A DNA stretch of 64,000 nt. Source: a virus. The position numbers and the translations under genes were made by a program. Location: IMG/VR virus record IMGVR_UViG_3300037193_001436, positions 1 to 64,000 of that record. One strand, written 5' to 3'. Numbering within the stretch: position 1 is the first letter of the stretch; every line of letters starts with the position of its first letter. This document shows, one piece after another, positions 31,353 to 38,473 of the stretch. The notes under the pieces are model-generated. The model was not told where the DNA came from and did not search any database. It saw nothing but the letters and a program-made list of their open reading frames with translations.

Positions 31353-31382
31353 AGTAAAGCATGGGAGCGAGGCATGTGTCTA
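31353..31382 (-). promoter_or_regulatory. TTGACACATG-family promoter for 31323 gene
   Basis: -35 TAGACA (31377-31382), 18-bp spacer, -10 TTTACT (31353-31358) on the minus strand, and a CCACCACGCAC leader. Flanks GGGAGCGAGGCATG and CATCGCTCTCACCC pair at 10 of 14 positions. Confidence 0.75.
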
Positions 31383-31526
31383 CATCGCTCTCACCCTCTC
31401 CGGCGGCGCGTGGTTAGCCCCGGGCAGCCCCCCGTTCCTCAGTAAGCCGCCCGGGGTCTCTCTAACCCCACACACAGAACGAACAACTGCTCAGTCACGA
31501 AGAAGTTACTCGTTTGAGGGAAAAAA

Positions 31527-31556
31527 GTTGCCCCCAGCGTGAACCGGGGGCAACTC
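31527..31556 (-). terminator. strong intrinsic terminator
   Basis: AGTTGCCCCC pairs with GGGGGCAACT (10 bp, 10-nt loop) and is followed on the minus strand by a TTTTTT run. It ends the 31606 secreted-protein gene. Confidence 0.85.
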
Positions 31557-31605
31557 ACTTATGGTAGGGACCCTACTGAATCCAGGGTCCCCCGCTGACG
31601 AACGC

Positions 31606-32397
31606 TCAGCGCAGCTTGACGAAGGTCGTCAGGACCTCGGCGCTGATCTGGTCGCCGCCGAAGCCGGACCGGTCCTCGTTGTAGCCGAAGCCGTAGACGG
31701 TGATGGTCTGCGGCCCGACCAGGGTGAAGGACTTCGACGCCGACTGGGTCAGCTCGACGTACCCGGCCTTGCTGACCGGCACGCCCATGATGGTCCCGGC
31801 GTCACCGGTCTTCGCGCCGGAGTCGGTGTCGAACCGGAGCGCGACCATCGGGTAGGTGTCCGTGGTCGGGGTGACGTAGTCCGGGCTGTTGGCGTCGACC
31901 CGGTCGAAGATGGCGTTGGTGTTCGCCAGGTAGGTGCCCGCCTGCAGGTTCACCGTGCCGAGCACCGTGGCGTTGGTCGCGAACGAACCGCCGATCTTGG
32001 CGATCTTGGTCGGCCCGTTGGTCATGAACGACTTGGCCAGCGGGATCGAGTTGCTCAGGGCCAGCGCCTGGTCGGCCGAGGTCTTGGCGGCGTCCGCCGT
32101 GGTCTTGGCCGTGTTGCTGGTGGCGATGGTCTTGTTGATGTTGGCCCGGAAGTCCGAGCCCATCTTCGACCACGGCAGGGTGTTGTCGAGGACGTCCCAG
32201 CCACCGATGGACTTGTCCTTGATCTTCCAGGTGTCGACCGCCCCGGTCTGGATCTGCACGTTGCCGACCGAGTTCTTCGGCAGCGGCAGCGGAGCGTACG
32301 CCGTCGGGGCGGCGACAGCGCCACCGCTGAGGCTGACCGCCGTCGCGAGCGCCGCGACCCCCAGAACGGACAGGCGTGCGATGTTCTTGACCTGCAT
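31606..32397 (-). CDS. secreted protein with Sec signal peptide
   Basis: 263 residues. Signal peptide: MQVKNIAR, hydrophobic SVLGVAALATAVSLSGG, cleavage around AVAA-PT near residue 30. After it comes SVGNVQIQTGAVDTWKIKD, a motif frequent in actinobacterial surface and phage fibre-like proteins, a helical stretch (NTAKTTADAAKTSADQALAL) and a C-terminal beta-rich domain. It looks like an exported, possibly surface or spike-like protein expressed by the infected cell. Alone between hairpins. Confidence 0.8.
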   Translation of the reverse strand: MQVKNIARLSVLGVAALATAVSLSGGAVAAPTAYAPLPLPKNSVGNVQIQTGAVDTWKIKDKSIGGWDVLDNTLPWSKMGSDFRANINKTIATSNTAKTTADAAKTSADQALALSNSIPLAKSFMTNGPTKIAKIGGSFATNATVLGTVNLQAGTYLANTNAIFDRVDANSPDYVTPTTDTYPMVALRFDTDSGAKTGDAGTIMGVPVSKAGYVELTQSASKSFTLVGPQTITVYGFGYNEDRSGFGGDQISAEVLTTFVKLR

Positions 32398-32440
32398 GGT
32401 GTTTCCCCTCCTCGTGTCCGGCCACCTTAGGACCGGATCG

Positions 32441-32499
32441 TGGAGCGCCGGGGATCGAACCCGGATGTTGCCCCAGGCAACCGCCTTGGCAACGCCCCT
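32441..32499 (-). ncRNA. tRNA-like remnant (59 nt)
   Basis: On the minus strand GGGGCG near the 5' end pairs with CGCTCC near the 3' end, and CCGGG-TTCGATC-CCCGG is a perfect tRNA T-arm. The D-like GCCAAGGCGG is present, but the middle is only a GTTGCC/GGCAAC hairpin with a tiny loop, so no normal anticodon arm exists. It lies 8 bp past the stop of the lipoprotein gene and may now act as a 3' stem-loop. Confidence 0.35.
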
Positions 32500-32506
32500 C
32501 CTGCTG

Positions 32507-33094
32507 CTAGTTCGTCCAGAGCTGCGAGCTGTACTCGAAGCCGGGCGCGAACTCGAACACGATGTCCTTGGGGTTCGCGACCCCGAACGCGACCTTGAAC
32601 TTGGTCTGCCGACCGTTGAGGACCTTCGTGTCCGGCGAACCGTTGAACCCGTTCGCCGAGTCGAAGATCTCCTCGCCCTCGACGTCACCACTCTGGACGT
32701 TGGCGGTGGTCATCGAGGGGTCGAAGGTCTTGCCGGTCTTGTTCACGATGACGACCGTGAACTGGACGGCGTACTTGAACTTGTCGCCGCCGAAGCCGCT
32801 GTCGGTGGACTTGTACGCCTTCGGTGCCGACACCGTGGCTGACAGCCCGTTCTCCCAGGTGAACGCCTTGCCGAACTTCAGCGTGACGTCCTCGGGCGTG
32901 GGCTCCTCGGTCGGCGTCTCCGTCGCGGGGTCCTCAGCGGGTGCGCTGGTGGCCGTGGTCGACGGGAGCGCGTTGGTCCCCGTCGGCTGCGAGGTGGCCG
33001 CCTCCCCGGTCATACCCGCGCCGCAGGCGGCCAGGCTGACGATGGCGGCACCGGCCGCGAGGGCCAGGGTGATCTTGCGGAACTGCTGAGACAT
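32507..33094 (-). CDS. lipoprotein with DUF4352-like domain
   Basis: 195 residues. Lipobox LAAC with the acylated cysteine at 24, then a threonine/proline/glutamate-rich linker (about 30-70) and a beta-sandwich-like domain with YAVQFTVVIVNKTGKTFD and ETKVLNGRQTKFKVAFGV-like strands as in DUF4352. Expected on the outer face of the host membrane. Phage lipoproteins can block superinfection (as Llp of T5), which is a plausible role here. Confidence 0.8.
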   Translation of the reverse strand: MSQQFRKITLALAAGAAIVSLAACGAGMTGEAATSQPTGTNALPSTTATSAPAEDPATETPTEEPTPEDVTLKFGKAFTWENGLSATVSAPKAYKSTDSGFGGDKFKYAVQFTVVIVNKTGKTFDPSMTTANVQSGDVEGEEIFDSANGFNGSPDTKVLNGRQTKFKVAFGVANPKDIVFEFAPGFEYSSQLWTN

Positions 33095-33133
33095 GTGGTG
33101 TCTCCCCCTCCTGTGGTGGTGATGGTCCGGCCC

Positions 33134-33155
33134 CTCCCCGGACTAGACCGGGGAG
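33134..33155 (-). terminator. 8-bp hairpin after 33195 gene
   Basis: CTCCCCGG pairs with CCGGGGAG around ACTAGA, between the 33195 stop and the 33094 start. Possible terminator. Confidence 0.55.
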
Positions 33156-33194
33156 AGGCTACCGGGTTCCCTATCGGTTTGGGAATACGGAGTG

Positions 33195-33446
33195 TTACAT
33201 CGGTGCCGAAAGCAGTTTCGTAGCCTGCTCCAGGGCCGGGTAGACCTCGGCAACCTGCCAGACGCGCTTGAGCGCGCCGTCGACCACCTTCTCGACCAGC
33301 TCCTCGACCTGGACCTTGATCCCGTCGACCAGCCAGACGCGGTAGTCATCCCCCGCGACCTTCAGCTCCATCCCGTCGTCGCCGTAGTGGAGCGTCTTGC
33401 CGTTCTCCAGCTCGTCGAGTCGCCAGACGTAGACCGGGCGTGGCAT
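33195..33446 (-). CDS. small beta-rich hypothetical protein
   Basis: 83 residues (PVYVWRLDELENGKTLHYGD, DDYRVWLVDGIKVQVEELVE). Very good GGAAGGAGGTG site. Monocistronic between hairpins. Unknown function. Confidence 0.7.
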   Translation of the reverse strand: MPRPVYVWRLDELENGKTLHYGDDGMELKVAGDDYRVWLVDGIKVQVEELVEKVVDGALKRVWQVAEVYPALEQATKLLSAPM

Positions 33447-33500
33447 GATGTTGTTACACCTCCTTCCCTTGCCCTAGGCAACGGATTGGTTGGTGGGTGG

Positions 33501-33540
33501 GGGCCCAGCCAGACCCTCCCAAGGTTCACCGGCTGGGTCC
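33501..33540 (-). terminator. hairpin after 33554 gene
   Basis: GGGCCCAGCC (33501-33510) pairs with GGCTGGGTCC (33531-33540) with one G-T pair, just downstream of the membrane protein ending at 33554. Confidence 0.55.
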
Positions 33541-33553
33541 CCAGTCTTTGGAC

Positions 33554-33847
33554 TCAGTCCCGATCGAGCAGCCGGTTCTGGGACTCGCGGGCCGTCGTGG
33601 CCGTCGCTGCCAGCATGTGCTGGAGCCAGCCGATCTGCGCCCAGACGATCGCGGTGACGATCGCCCCGCCTAGGAGCGTGAGGATGAAGTACAGGGTGGC
33701 GCGACCATCGGTACCGTCGGCCTGTCCGGTCGCCACGGCCAGTGAGAACGCTGCGATCACGGTGCCGACGATGGTGAGCACCATCGCCAGGACCTTGACC
33801 ATGTGGAGCGCCCGGACCAGTCGCACGGCGGCGTCGTAGTTGAACAA
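33554..33847 (-). CDS. two-pass membrane protein
   Basis: 97 residues from TTG 33847 behind AGGAGGGGAACACC. Hydrophobic helices VLAMVLTIVGTVIAAFSLAV and FILTLLGGAIVTAIVWAQIG with a GQADGTDGR loop. Family unknown. Confidence 0.68.
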   Translation of the reverse strand: MFNYDAAVRLVRALHMVKVLAMVLTIVGTVIAAFSLAVATGQADGTDGRATLYFILTLLGGAIVTAIVWAQIGWLQHMLAATATTARESQNRLLDRD

Positions 33848-33870
33848 GGTGTTCCCCTCCTTATCGAGTC

Positions 33871-33918
33871 GGCTGAGCTGCCGAGGTCCGGCCCACGGGC
33901 CGGGGAGACTGCTACTCA
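33871..33918. repeat. 48-bp direct repeat, copy 1
   Basis: 44 of 48 positions equal those at 34203-34250. Each copy contains CCGGCCC/GGGCCGG, a 7-bp hairpin immediately 3' of a minus-strand stop codon, so the repeat is probably a duplicated terminator. Confidence 0.75.
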
Positions 33919-34169
33919 GACGCGGGCTGGATCAGGGCGAACAGGCGGCCGACCGAGGCCAGGTCGTTCTTGATCTGGGTCAGCTCGCGGCCCTTCTCGG
34001 TGGCGCTGTCGGCCGCGTTGGCGACCACGGTGGAGTACGACTCCAACCACTGCAGCAGTGACACGCCATTGTCGATGTGACGGGTGCTGTGCACCAGGCC
34101 GCTGTAGCGGAGACCTGACAGCGCGGCGCGGATCTTGGTGGCCTGGTCCTCGGTGATGTAGATGTCCAT
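33912..34169 (-). CDS. small helical hypothetical protein
   Basis: 85 residues (MDIYITEDQATKIRAALSGL then helices). The leader has CCACCACAACCC and an AAGGAG site. Probably dimeric helical; unknown function. Confidence 0.68.
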   Translation of the reverse strand: MDIYITEDQATKIRAALSGLRYSGLVHSTRHIDNGVSLLQWLESYSTVVANAADSATEKGRELTQIKNDLASVGRLFALIQPASE

Positions 34170-34202
34170 GAGGTAGTGCTCCTTCTGGGTTGTGGTGGAT
34201 TT

Positions 34203-34250
34203 GGCTGAGCTGCCGAGGTCCGGCCCGTGGGCCGGGGAGACTGCGGCTCA
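34203..34250. repeat. 48-bp direct repeat, copy 2
   Basis: Second copy of the repeat described at 33871; overlaps the stop codon of the 34248 gene by its last three bases and has the same hairpin (loop GT instead of AC). Confidence 0.75.
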
Positions 34251-34955
34251 GGCGGCCTTGTGCTTCCGCATCCTGCCGAGCGAGCTGATGGCGATGGCCT
34301 GCTCGCAGTGGCTGCAGACCCCGTAGTTGCCGGAGGCGTAGCCGCGCCGGGCGGTCTCGCGGGGGTAGTCCATCGTGCCGGAGCCGGGACACAGGCCCTC
34401 CTCGACCGGCTTCTGGGTGCGAGCAACCGGGGCGTCGGGGAAGCAGACGGTGCACAGGATCTCGGAAGAGCCCCGCTTGTCCCAGTAGGCGATCGCCTCG
34501 GCCATCGTCATGCCGGAGACTTCCGGCATCCAGCCGTACTGGGTGCGGGGGTTGCAGGTGGAGCAGTGCATCGACGAGTGGATGTGGCCGTCGCTGCTGG
34601 TGACAAGGAAGAACCGGCTCCAGCCCCGCAGGTCGTGCTCGGCCTCCAGCGGCTCGGCGGCGCGCTTGGCCTCCAAGACCGCCTCGCGCATCTTGTCCAG
34701 GGTGTCCAGGATCCGCTGCGCTGCCCGAGCCTCGTAGGAGTCGGTCGCGGCGAACTGACGCGCCTTGATCTCGGCGTCCACGAAGTCCAGCTCATACACC
34801 CGGTGGTTCCGACTGACCTGACGGCCCGGGTCCCCGGCGTACCGGTGGATGTCACCGGCCAGCCGCTGGATGCGGTCCTCGGCGGCGAGCTGCTTGCCGT
34901 ACAGCTCGGCGAGCTTGGTGTCGATCTCGACGGGGGTGGCGGTCTTGCGATCCAT
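34248..34955 (-). CDS. hypothetical protein with two cysteine/histidine sites
   Basis: 235 residues. N-terminal coiled-coil-like helices to about 110, then HSSMHCSTCNPRTQYGWMPE, LCTVCFPDAP, LCPGSG and CSHCEQAI, four zinc-knuckle pieces. Similar proteins occur in several actinophages without a known role. Preceded by a palindromic TTGACACATG-family promoter. Confidence 0.74.
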   Translation of the reverse strand: MDRKTATPVEIDTKLAELYGKQLAAEDRIQRLAGDIHRYAGDPGRQVSRNHRVYELDFVDAEIKARQFAATDSYEARAAQRILDTLDKMREAVLEAKRAAEPLEAEHDLRGWSRFFLVTSSDGHIHSSMHCSTCNPRTQYGWMPEVSGMTMAEAIAYWDKRGSSEILCTVCFPDAPVARTQKPVEEGLCPGSGTMDYPRETARRGYASGNYGVCSHCEQAIAISSLGRMRKHKAA

Positions 34956-34990
34956 CGTGACTCCTTGGTGCGCGTGGTGGGTACCCAGCA

Positions 34991-35039
34991 AGTATGAGGG
35001 ACCTGCGAGCCATGTGTCAACATGACTGGCAGGTCCCTC
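34991..35039 (-). promoter_or_regulatory. palindromic promoter with TTGACA in the loop
   Basis: GAGGGACCTGCGAGCCATG (34996-35014) pairs with CATGACTGGCAGGTCCCTC (35021-35039) at 17 of 19 positions, and the six-base loop is exactly TTGACA on the minus strand. -10 CATACT at 34991-34996, spacer 18 bp; then CCACCACGCGC. Confidence 0.8.
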
Positions 35040-35052
35040 GAAGCAGGCGGGT

Positions 35053-35241
35053 TCAGTCGGGGCTGGGCTTCAGGAAATCCGCCAGCGCATTTCGATCCTC
35101 GGGACTGAAGATGACCACGGAGACTCCGGCAGGACCCTTGACCCTCATGGTCATGCCGCCACTCTCCAGCAGCAGGAACGTCGTCACACGCTTGTTGAGC
35201 GACTGGTGGACCAGCAGGTCTTTCTGGAGGTCGACGCTCAT
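35053..35241 (-). CDS. small hypothetical protein
   Basis: 62 residues, beta hairpins (VTTFLLLESGGMTMRVKGPA, VSVVIFSPEDRNAL). ATGA coupled to the upstream arginase-like gene. Unknown function. Confidence 0.64.
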   Translation of the reverse strand: MSVDLQKDLLVHQSLNKRVTTFLLLESGGMTMRVKGPAGVSVVIFSPEDRNALADFLKPSPD

Positions 35242-36026
35242 CGGTTCTCCTTGCGCGCCTGGAGGTCGACGCCGTAGCTCTTCAGCATCTCCTCGAACGA
35301 CTTGGCTTCGGCGATCCGCTGCTCAACGTCGAAGTCACGGACCATCGACTCGTTCTCCTCATCGATCCAGGTCGGGGGGCCGTACGGGAACGAGTTCAGG
35401 AACTCGACGAACTGGTCATCGCACCACGGCGGAACCCACGCGCCGGACCGGCACACGAAGACGAGGTCGTAGCTGATGTCGACCGGCTTGCCGTCATCGA
35501 TGCGCCGGTCGACGGGGATCACCGGCTGGGGGTCAACGGTGAGCGCTTCGGTGAACCACTGCGGGTAGTGCACGTGCAGCTCGGAGCAGCCTCGCCGGTA
35601 GTGCTCGATCATCCAGTCCTCGCAGGAGAGCGTGCCGCGCCGCTGCCACTCGCCCAGACTGCCGATGTTGTAGCCGCTGTCGTGGTGCGCGTCGTACAGG
35701 TCGACTCGCGCCCAGTGGTCCCCGTCGAGGCCGATCGTCGAGGGCTGCAGCAGCCCGGCGTATAGGTTGCTGTCGGCAACTAGCAAGGATGGCCACTCCT
35801 GAAGGTCGAAGCGCGTCCAGAAGTTCTCGAAGCCGCTCGCACGGGGCAGTGGGAGACCGTTGAGGACGAACGGCTGGACCCGGTCGCGCCAGATGTCGTT
35901 GACGTGGAACTGGGACTCACGGTGGCCCCAGTCGTACAGGAAGATGTCCTCTCGCCCGACGCCGTTGTGCATCGGGTTGGGGAAGAAGTAGTCCCAGTCC
36001 ACGACCAGGAAATTGAGTCCGGTCAT
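35238..36026 (-). CDS. arginase/UPF0489-like protein
   Basis: 262 residues. VVDWDYFFPNP (residues 8-18) and ARVDLYDAHHDSGYN (about 106-120) recall the paired D-x-D and D-x-H-H-D metal sites of UPF0489 and the wider arginase/deacetylase fold. A cysteine/histidine region follows at about 131-150. A hydrolase on a small amide-type substrate is a reasonable guess, but the third metal ligand set was not identified. Confidence 0.62.
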   Translation of the reverse strand: MTGLNFLVVDWDYFFPNPMHNGVGREDIFLYDWGHRESQFHVNDIWRDRVQPFVLNGLPLPRASGFENFWTRFDLQEWPSLLVADSNLYAGLLQPSTIGLDGDHWARVDLYDAHHDSGYNIGSLGEWQRRGTLSCEDWMIEHYRRGCSELHVHYPQWFTEALTVDPQPVIPVDRRIDDGKPVDISYDLVFVCRSGAWVPPWCDDQFVEFLNSFPYGPPTWIDEENESMVRDFDVEQRIAEAKSFEEMLKSYGVDLQARKENR

Positions 36027-36037
36027 CGTGCCTCTCC

Positions 36038-36775
36038 TCAGGTGGTAACGAGGGCCAGCGTAGCCCCGGAGTTGTTATTCTGGGCCTGCTTGGCCTGCTC
36101 CTCGGCGATCCAGCGCTTGCGCCAGGTCCGGCCCATCTTGTCGTCAGCTCCGGCCGCACGGGCCAGCTCAGCGCCGGACGGCATCCGCCCCTCGGCCCGA
36201 GCTGCGTCCCAGCAGGCCCGCGCGTGCGGCTCCTTGACCGCAGGCCGACCCCGGCGCTTCGGCGAGTCATCGACAACGTGGACCGGCTCGGGCTCCGGCT
36301 CAACCGGCGCGGTCTCGACAACCACCGGCTCCGGCTCGGGCTCGATGCTCTCGGCAACGATGTCCTGGACGACGACCGGCTCGGGCTGCTGCAGGGTGGC
36401 CAGCGTGGCCAGGTGGCCGACAGCGCCGAGGGCGATCGGCGGGATCGAGCCGACGATGATCGCCAGCACGACCCGGATGACCGAGGCGTTGTGCATGCTC
36501 ACGATGTGGCCGACGGCGTTGCCGACCACGGACGCGACCAGCGCGGCCACAGAGACACCCCGGGCGTAGCGCCGGGCGTGCGCGTCGGCGAAGTCCGACA
36601 GCCAGACCCGGCCGGACACGATCGCCAGCACGTCGAGGCAGACCGGGAACATCCAGGCCGTCTTGCCGTGCCAGCCGACCCACACGGCCAGGCTGATCAG
36701 GGTGCTGAAGCTGGCCGCGATCGCGACCCCGCCGACGATGGCGAGGCCGACCAGGACCCACGGGTCGCGCTTCAC
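36038..36775 (-). CDS. DUF2637-like membrane protein with HTH-like tail
   Basis: 245 residues from GTG 36775 (overlaps the upstream stop). Four hydrophobic segments in the first 125 residues (VLVGLAIVGGVAIAASFSTL, then AWMFPVCLDVLAIVSG and two more), a P/E/V-rich linker (about 130-170), then a basic region RRGRPAVKEPHARACWDAAR and a helix-turn-helix-like SGAELARAAGADDKMGRTWR. This resembles DUF2637 proteins of actinobacterial integrative elements, linked there to mobility or replication control. Confidence 0.7.
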   Translation of the reverse strand: MKRDPWVLVGLAIVGGVAIAASFSTLISLAVWVGWHGKTAWMFPVCLDVLAIVSGRVWLSDFADAHARRYARGVSVAALVASVVGNAVGHIVSMHNASVIRVVLAIIVGSIPPIALGAVGHLATLATLQQPEPVVVQDIVAESIEPEPEPVVVETAPVEPEPEPVHVVDDSPKRRGRPAVKEPHARACWDAARAEGRMPSGAELARAAGADDKMGRTWRKRWIAEEQAKQAQNNNSGATLALVTT

Positions 36776-37296
36776 GACAGGACCTCCTTCAGGGCGGTCA
36801 GGATCTGGGTGCGCGTGGGGAGCACCGGCCACGGACCTTCCGGCCTGCTCGTGACCGAGTAGTCGGTGTGGCGGAGCAGGGCCTGCCACAGGGTCGTGAC
36901 GCGCGGCTCGCTGGTCAGGATGATCGAGTAGGAGCTGTCCCAGCTCGATTCGGACGGCTGGTCGACGACGGCGAAGATCCGGGCGCGGGCGTCGGAGCCG
37001 AGCTTGCCGAAGAGGCTGGACCCGTTGTCGAGGTGCATCATCAGCTCCAGCGACTCCTCGGTGCCGAGGACCGGGGACGTGATGCTCAGGATCTGCCAGT
37101 CCTCCAGGACGACGGTGATCTCGTCCTCCTCGCCCAGCATGAGGGCCTGGAGGAGATCGGCCACGATGCGGGTGTCTCCGGCCCAGACGACCTGGCGGCC
37201 GTCGTCAGTGGTGCCGGTCATCCGGACGACGCTACCGTCCTGGATCGCCGATCCGGCGTCGCCCAGGTCGACGGTGATGGTCAGGTGGTCGTCCAT
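36772..37296 (-). CDS. beta-rich hypothetical protein
   Basis: 174 residues with many strands (LTITVDLGDAGSAIQDGSVV, EITVVLEDWQILSITSPVLG). One base overlap with the next upstream gene's stop region. Family unknown. Confidence 0.72.
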   Translation of the reverse strand: MDDHLTITVDLGDAGSAIQDGSVVRMTGTTDDGRQVVWAGDTRIVADLLQALMLGEEDEITVVLEDWQILSITSPVLGTEESLELMMHLDNGSSLFGKLGSDARARIFAVVDQPSESSWDSSYSIILTSEPRVTTLWQALLRHTDYSVTSRPEGPWPVLPTRTQILTALKEVLS

Positions 37297-37601
37297 CAGG
37301 ACCTCCCCAGAATGTTGGAGATGGCTCGGGCCACGCGGCTGTCGTCGATCGGCGCGGTGTCCTCGGGCCAGAGCTTGAGGATCAGCTTGCCGGTCGACAG
37401 GTCGAACACGTAGGACAGGTACTTCGGCATCTCTCGGTGGATCCGGCGCAGCTCGGCGCTGATGACCTTGACGTCGTCGGTCCGCTTGGTGACCTGCAGC
37501 TTGCGCTTGACCGGGTTCGGAACTGCGACGGCGTACCGCTTGTTCGCGGCGCAGCGGACCTTCAGCCCGTCGGCGCTCAGCGTCTTGGCGTTGCGAGACA
37601 T
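37296..37601 (-). CDS. hypothetical protein
   Basis: 101 residues, basic (KRKLQVTKRTDDVKVISAEL) then KYLSYVFDLSTGKLILKLWP. The leader has CCACCACAGGAG. Unknown function. Confidence 0.7.
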   Translation of the reverse strand: MSRNAKTLSADGLKVRCAANKRYAVAVPNPVKRKLQVTKRTDDVKVISAELRRIHREMPKYLSYVFDLSTGKLILKLWPEDTAPIDDSRVARAISNILGRS

Positions 37602-37626
37602 GGGTGCTCCTGTGGTGGTTTTGATT

Positions 37627-37929
37627 TCAGGGGACGATCACGGCCCGGGTCTCTTTGGGAAACCCGTCGGCGACGTAGTCCAGCCAGGAGTTGCGGTTAT
37701 TCACCGTGGCGACGTACTGCAGCGTGAGCCGCTGCTGCACCTTCGGGTCGGTGGCGTTCCGCAACAGGTCCTCCAGCACGTCGATCTCCTTGTCGCGCGT
37801 GGCGATCATCGCCTCCGCCCCGGCCGCCCGCTTGCGCGGAAGGCTCGACCGGAACGGCGAGGACTCGACCGGACCGTTGCGGTCCGCCGTCCTGCTGTCC
37901 CGGGGGAAGGTGGCGACTCGACGAGCCAT
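37627..37929 (-). CDS. hypothetical protein
   Basis: 100 residues; basic, serine-rich N-terminus and a coiled-coil-like ATRDKEIDVLEDLLRNATDP. Follows the promoter at 37960-37997 and leader CCACCACGCAAGGAG. Confidence 0.7.
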   Translation of the reverse strand: MARRVATFPRDSRTADRNGPVESSPFRSSLPRKRAAGAEAMIATRDKEIDVLEDLLRNATDPKVQQRLTLQYVATVNNRNSWLDYVADGFPKETRAVIVP

Positions 37930-37959
37930 GATGGCGTCTCCTTGCGTGGTGGAGCCACC

Positions 37960-37997
37960 ATGGAATCACAACTGTGAGTCATGTGTCTACTTGACTC
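37960..37997 (-). promoter_or_regulatory. TTGACACATG-family promoter for 37929 gene
   Basis: -35 TAGACA (37984-37989) inside GAGTCA-N(10)-TGACTC (37976-37997), a perfect inverted repeat. At the family spacing of 18 bp the -10 is TTCCAT (37960-37965), a weak match. Confidence 0.65.
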
Positions 37998-38052
37998 GCG
38001 GGTTAGGTTGAACAACTAACCGCCAGGCTCGATCGCCCTAGCCTGTTGGGCA

Positions 38053-38201
38053 TCGACGATTGGTGTAGTGGCCCGGCACCCCACGCCGGGAGCTGCCTGC
38101 ACATCTCTCGGCGGCGTCCGGACGCTCGGGCCGAGCGAATTACTGCACGTGGTTAGCACGCCGGGGCACCGGTGGGCGGGGTTCGATTCCCTGATCGTCG
38201 A
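38053..38201 (+). ncRNA. tRNA-ended element, 149 nt, unconventional interior
   Basis: TCGACGAT (38053-38060) pairs with ATCGTCGA (38194-38201), followed directly by a D-arm-like TGGTGTAGTGG; the 3' side has a normal T-arm, CGGGG-TTCGATT-CCCTG (38177-38193). A tRNA would be about 75 nt; here about 75 extra bases with strong hairpins (CCCGGC/GCCGGG, CGCTCGG/CCGAGCG) intervene. It could be an interrupted tRNA, a tRNA-like structure or a remnant. Confidence 0.4.
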
Positions 38202-38215
38202 CTTACACTGCGGAC

Positions 38216-38467
38216 ATGAAGCTCATCGGGATCCCACCGCGTGCGACCCAGGCCCAGCAGGCGCTCAACCGGCTGCACCACGAGGTGATGTACGCCGTCG
38301 AGGGGGGTGAGCTGGCCGGGAACTTGACCGAGCTGGCGGAGGCACTGGCGATCGCCGTGCAGATCGGCCGCCTGATCGACAAGGCCTTGCCCGAGGGACA
38401 TCCCGAGCGAATTCAATTTGAGAACGCACTGAACTTCATGCAGGGCCTACACGAGTATCCCCGCTGA
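38216..38467 (+). CDS. small helical protein, leaderless
   Basis: 83 residues (TQAQQALNRLHHEVMYAVEG and more helices). TACACT lies six bases before the ATG; the promoter uses the 3' end of the tRNA-like element. Unknown function. Confidence 0.64.
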   Translation: MKLIGIPPRATQAQQALNRLHHEVMYAVEGGELAGNLTELAEALAIAVQIGRLIDKALPEGHPERIQFENALNFMQGLHEYPR

Positions 38468-38473
38468 AATTCG

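Noticed and set aside
29869-31542. 557-codon open frame on the plus strand
   Set aside because: It lies antisense to the well-supported 29935-31323 gene, has Val/Gly/Asp-rich composition typical of a shadow of GC-rich coding sequence, and no ribosome binding site. The same holds for the plus-strand frames at 21310-22593, 23101-24546, 24207-25487 and 38822-40453.
38053-38201. tRNA half as the integration site (attP)
   Set aside because: tRNA overlaps are typical for tyrosine integrases. The integrase here is a serine recombinase and a palindromic candidate lies right beside its start codon.
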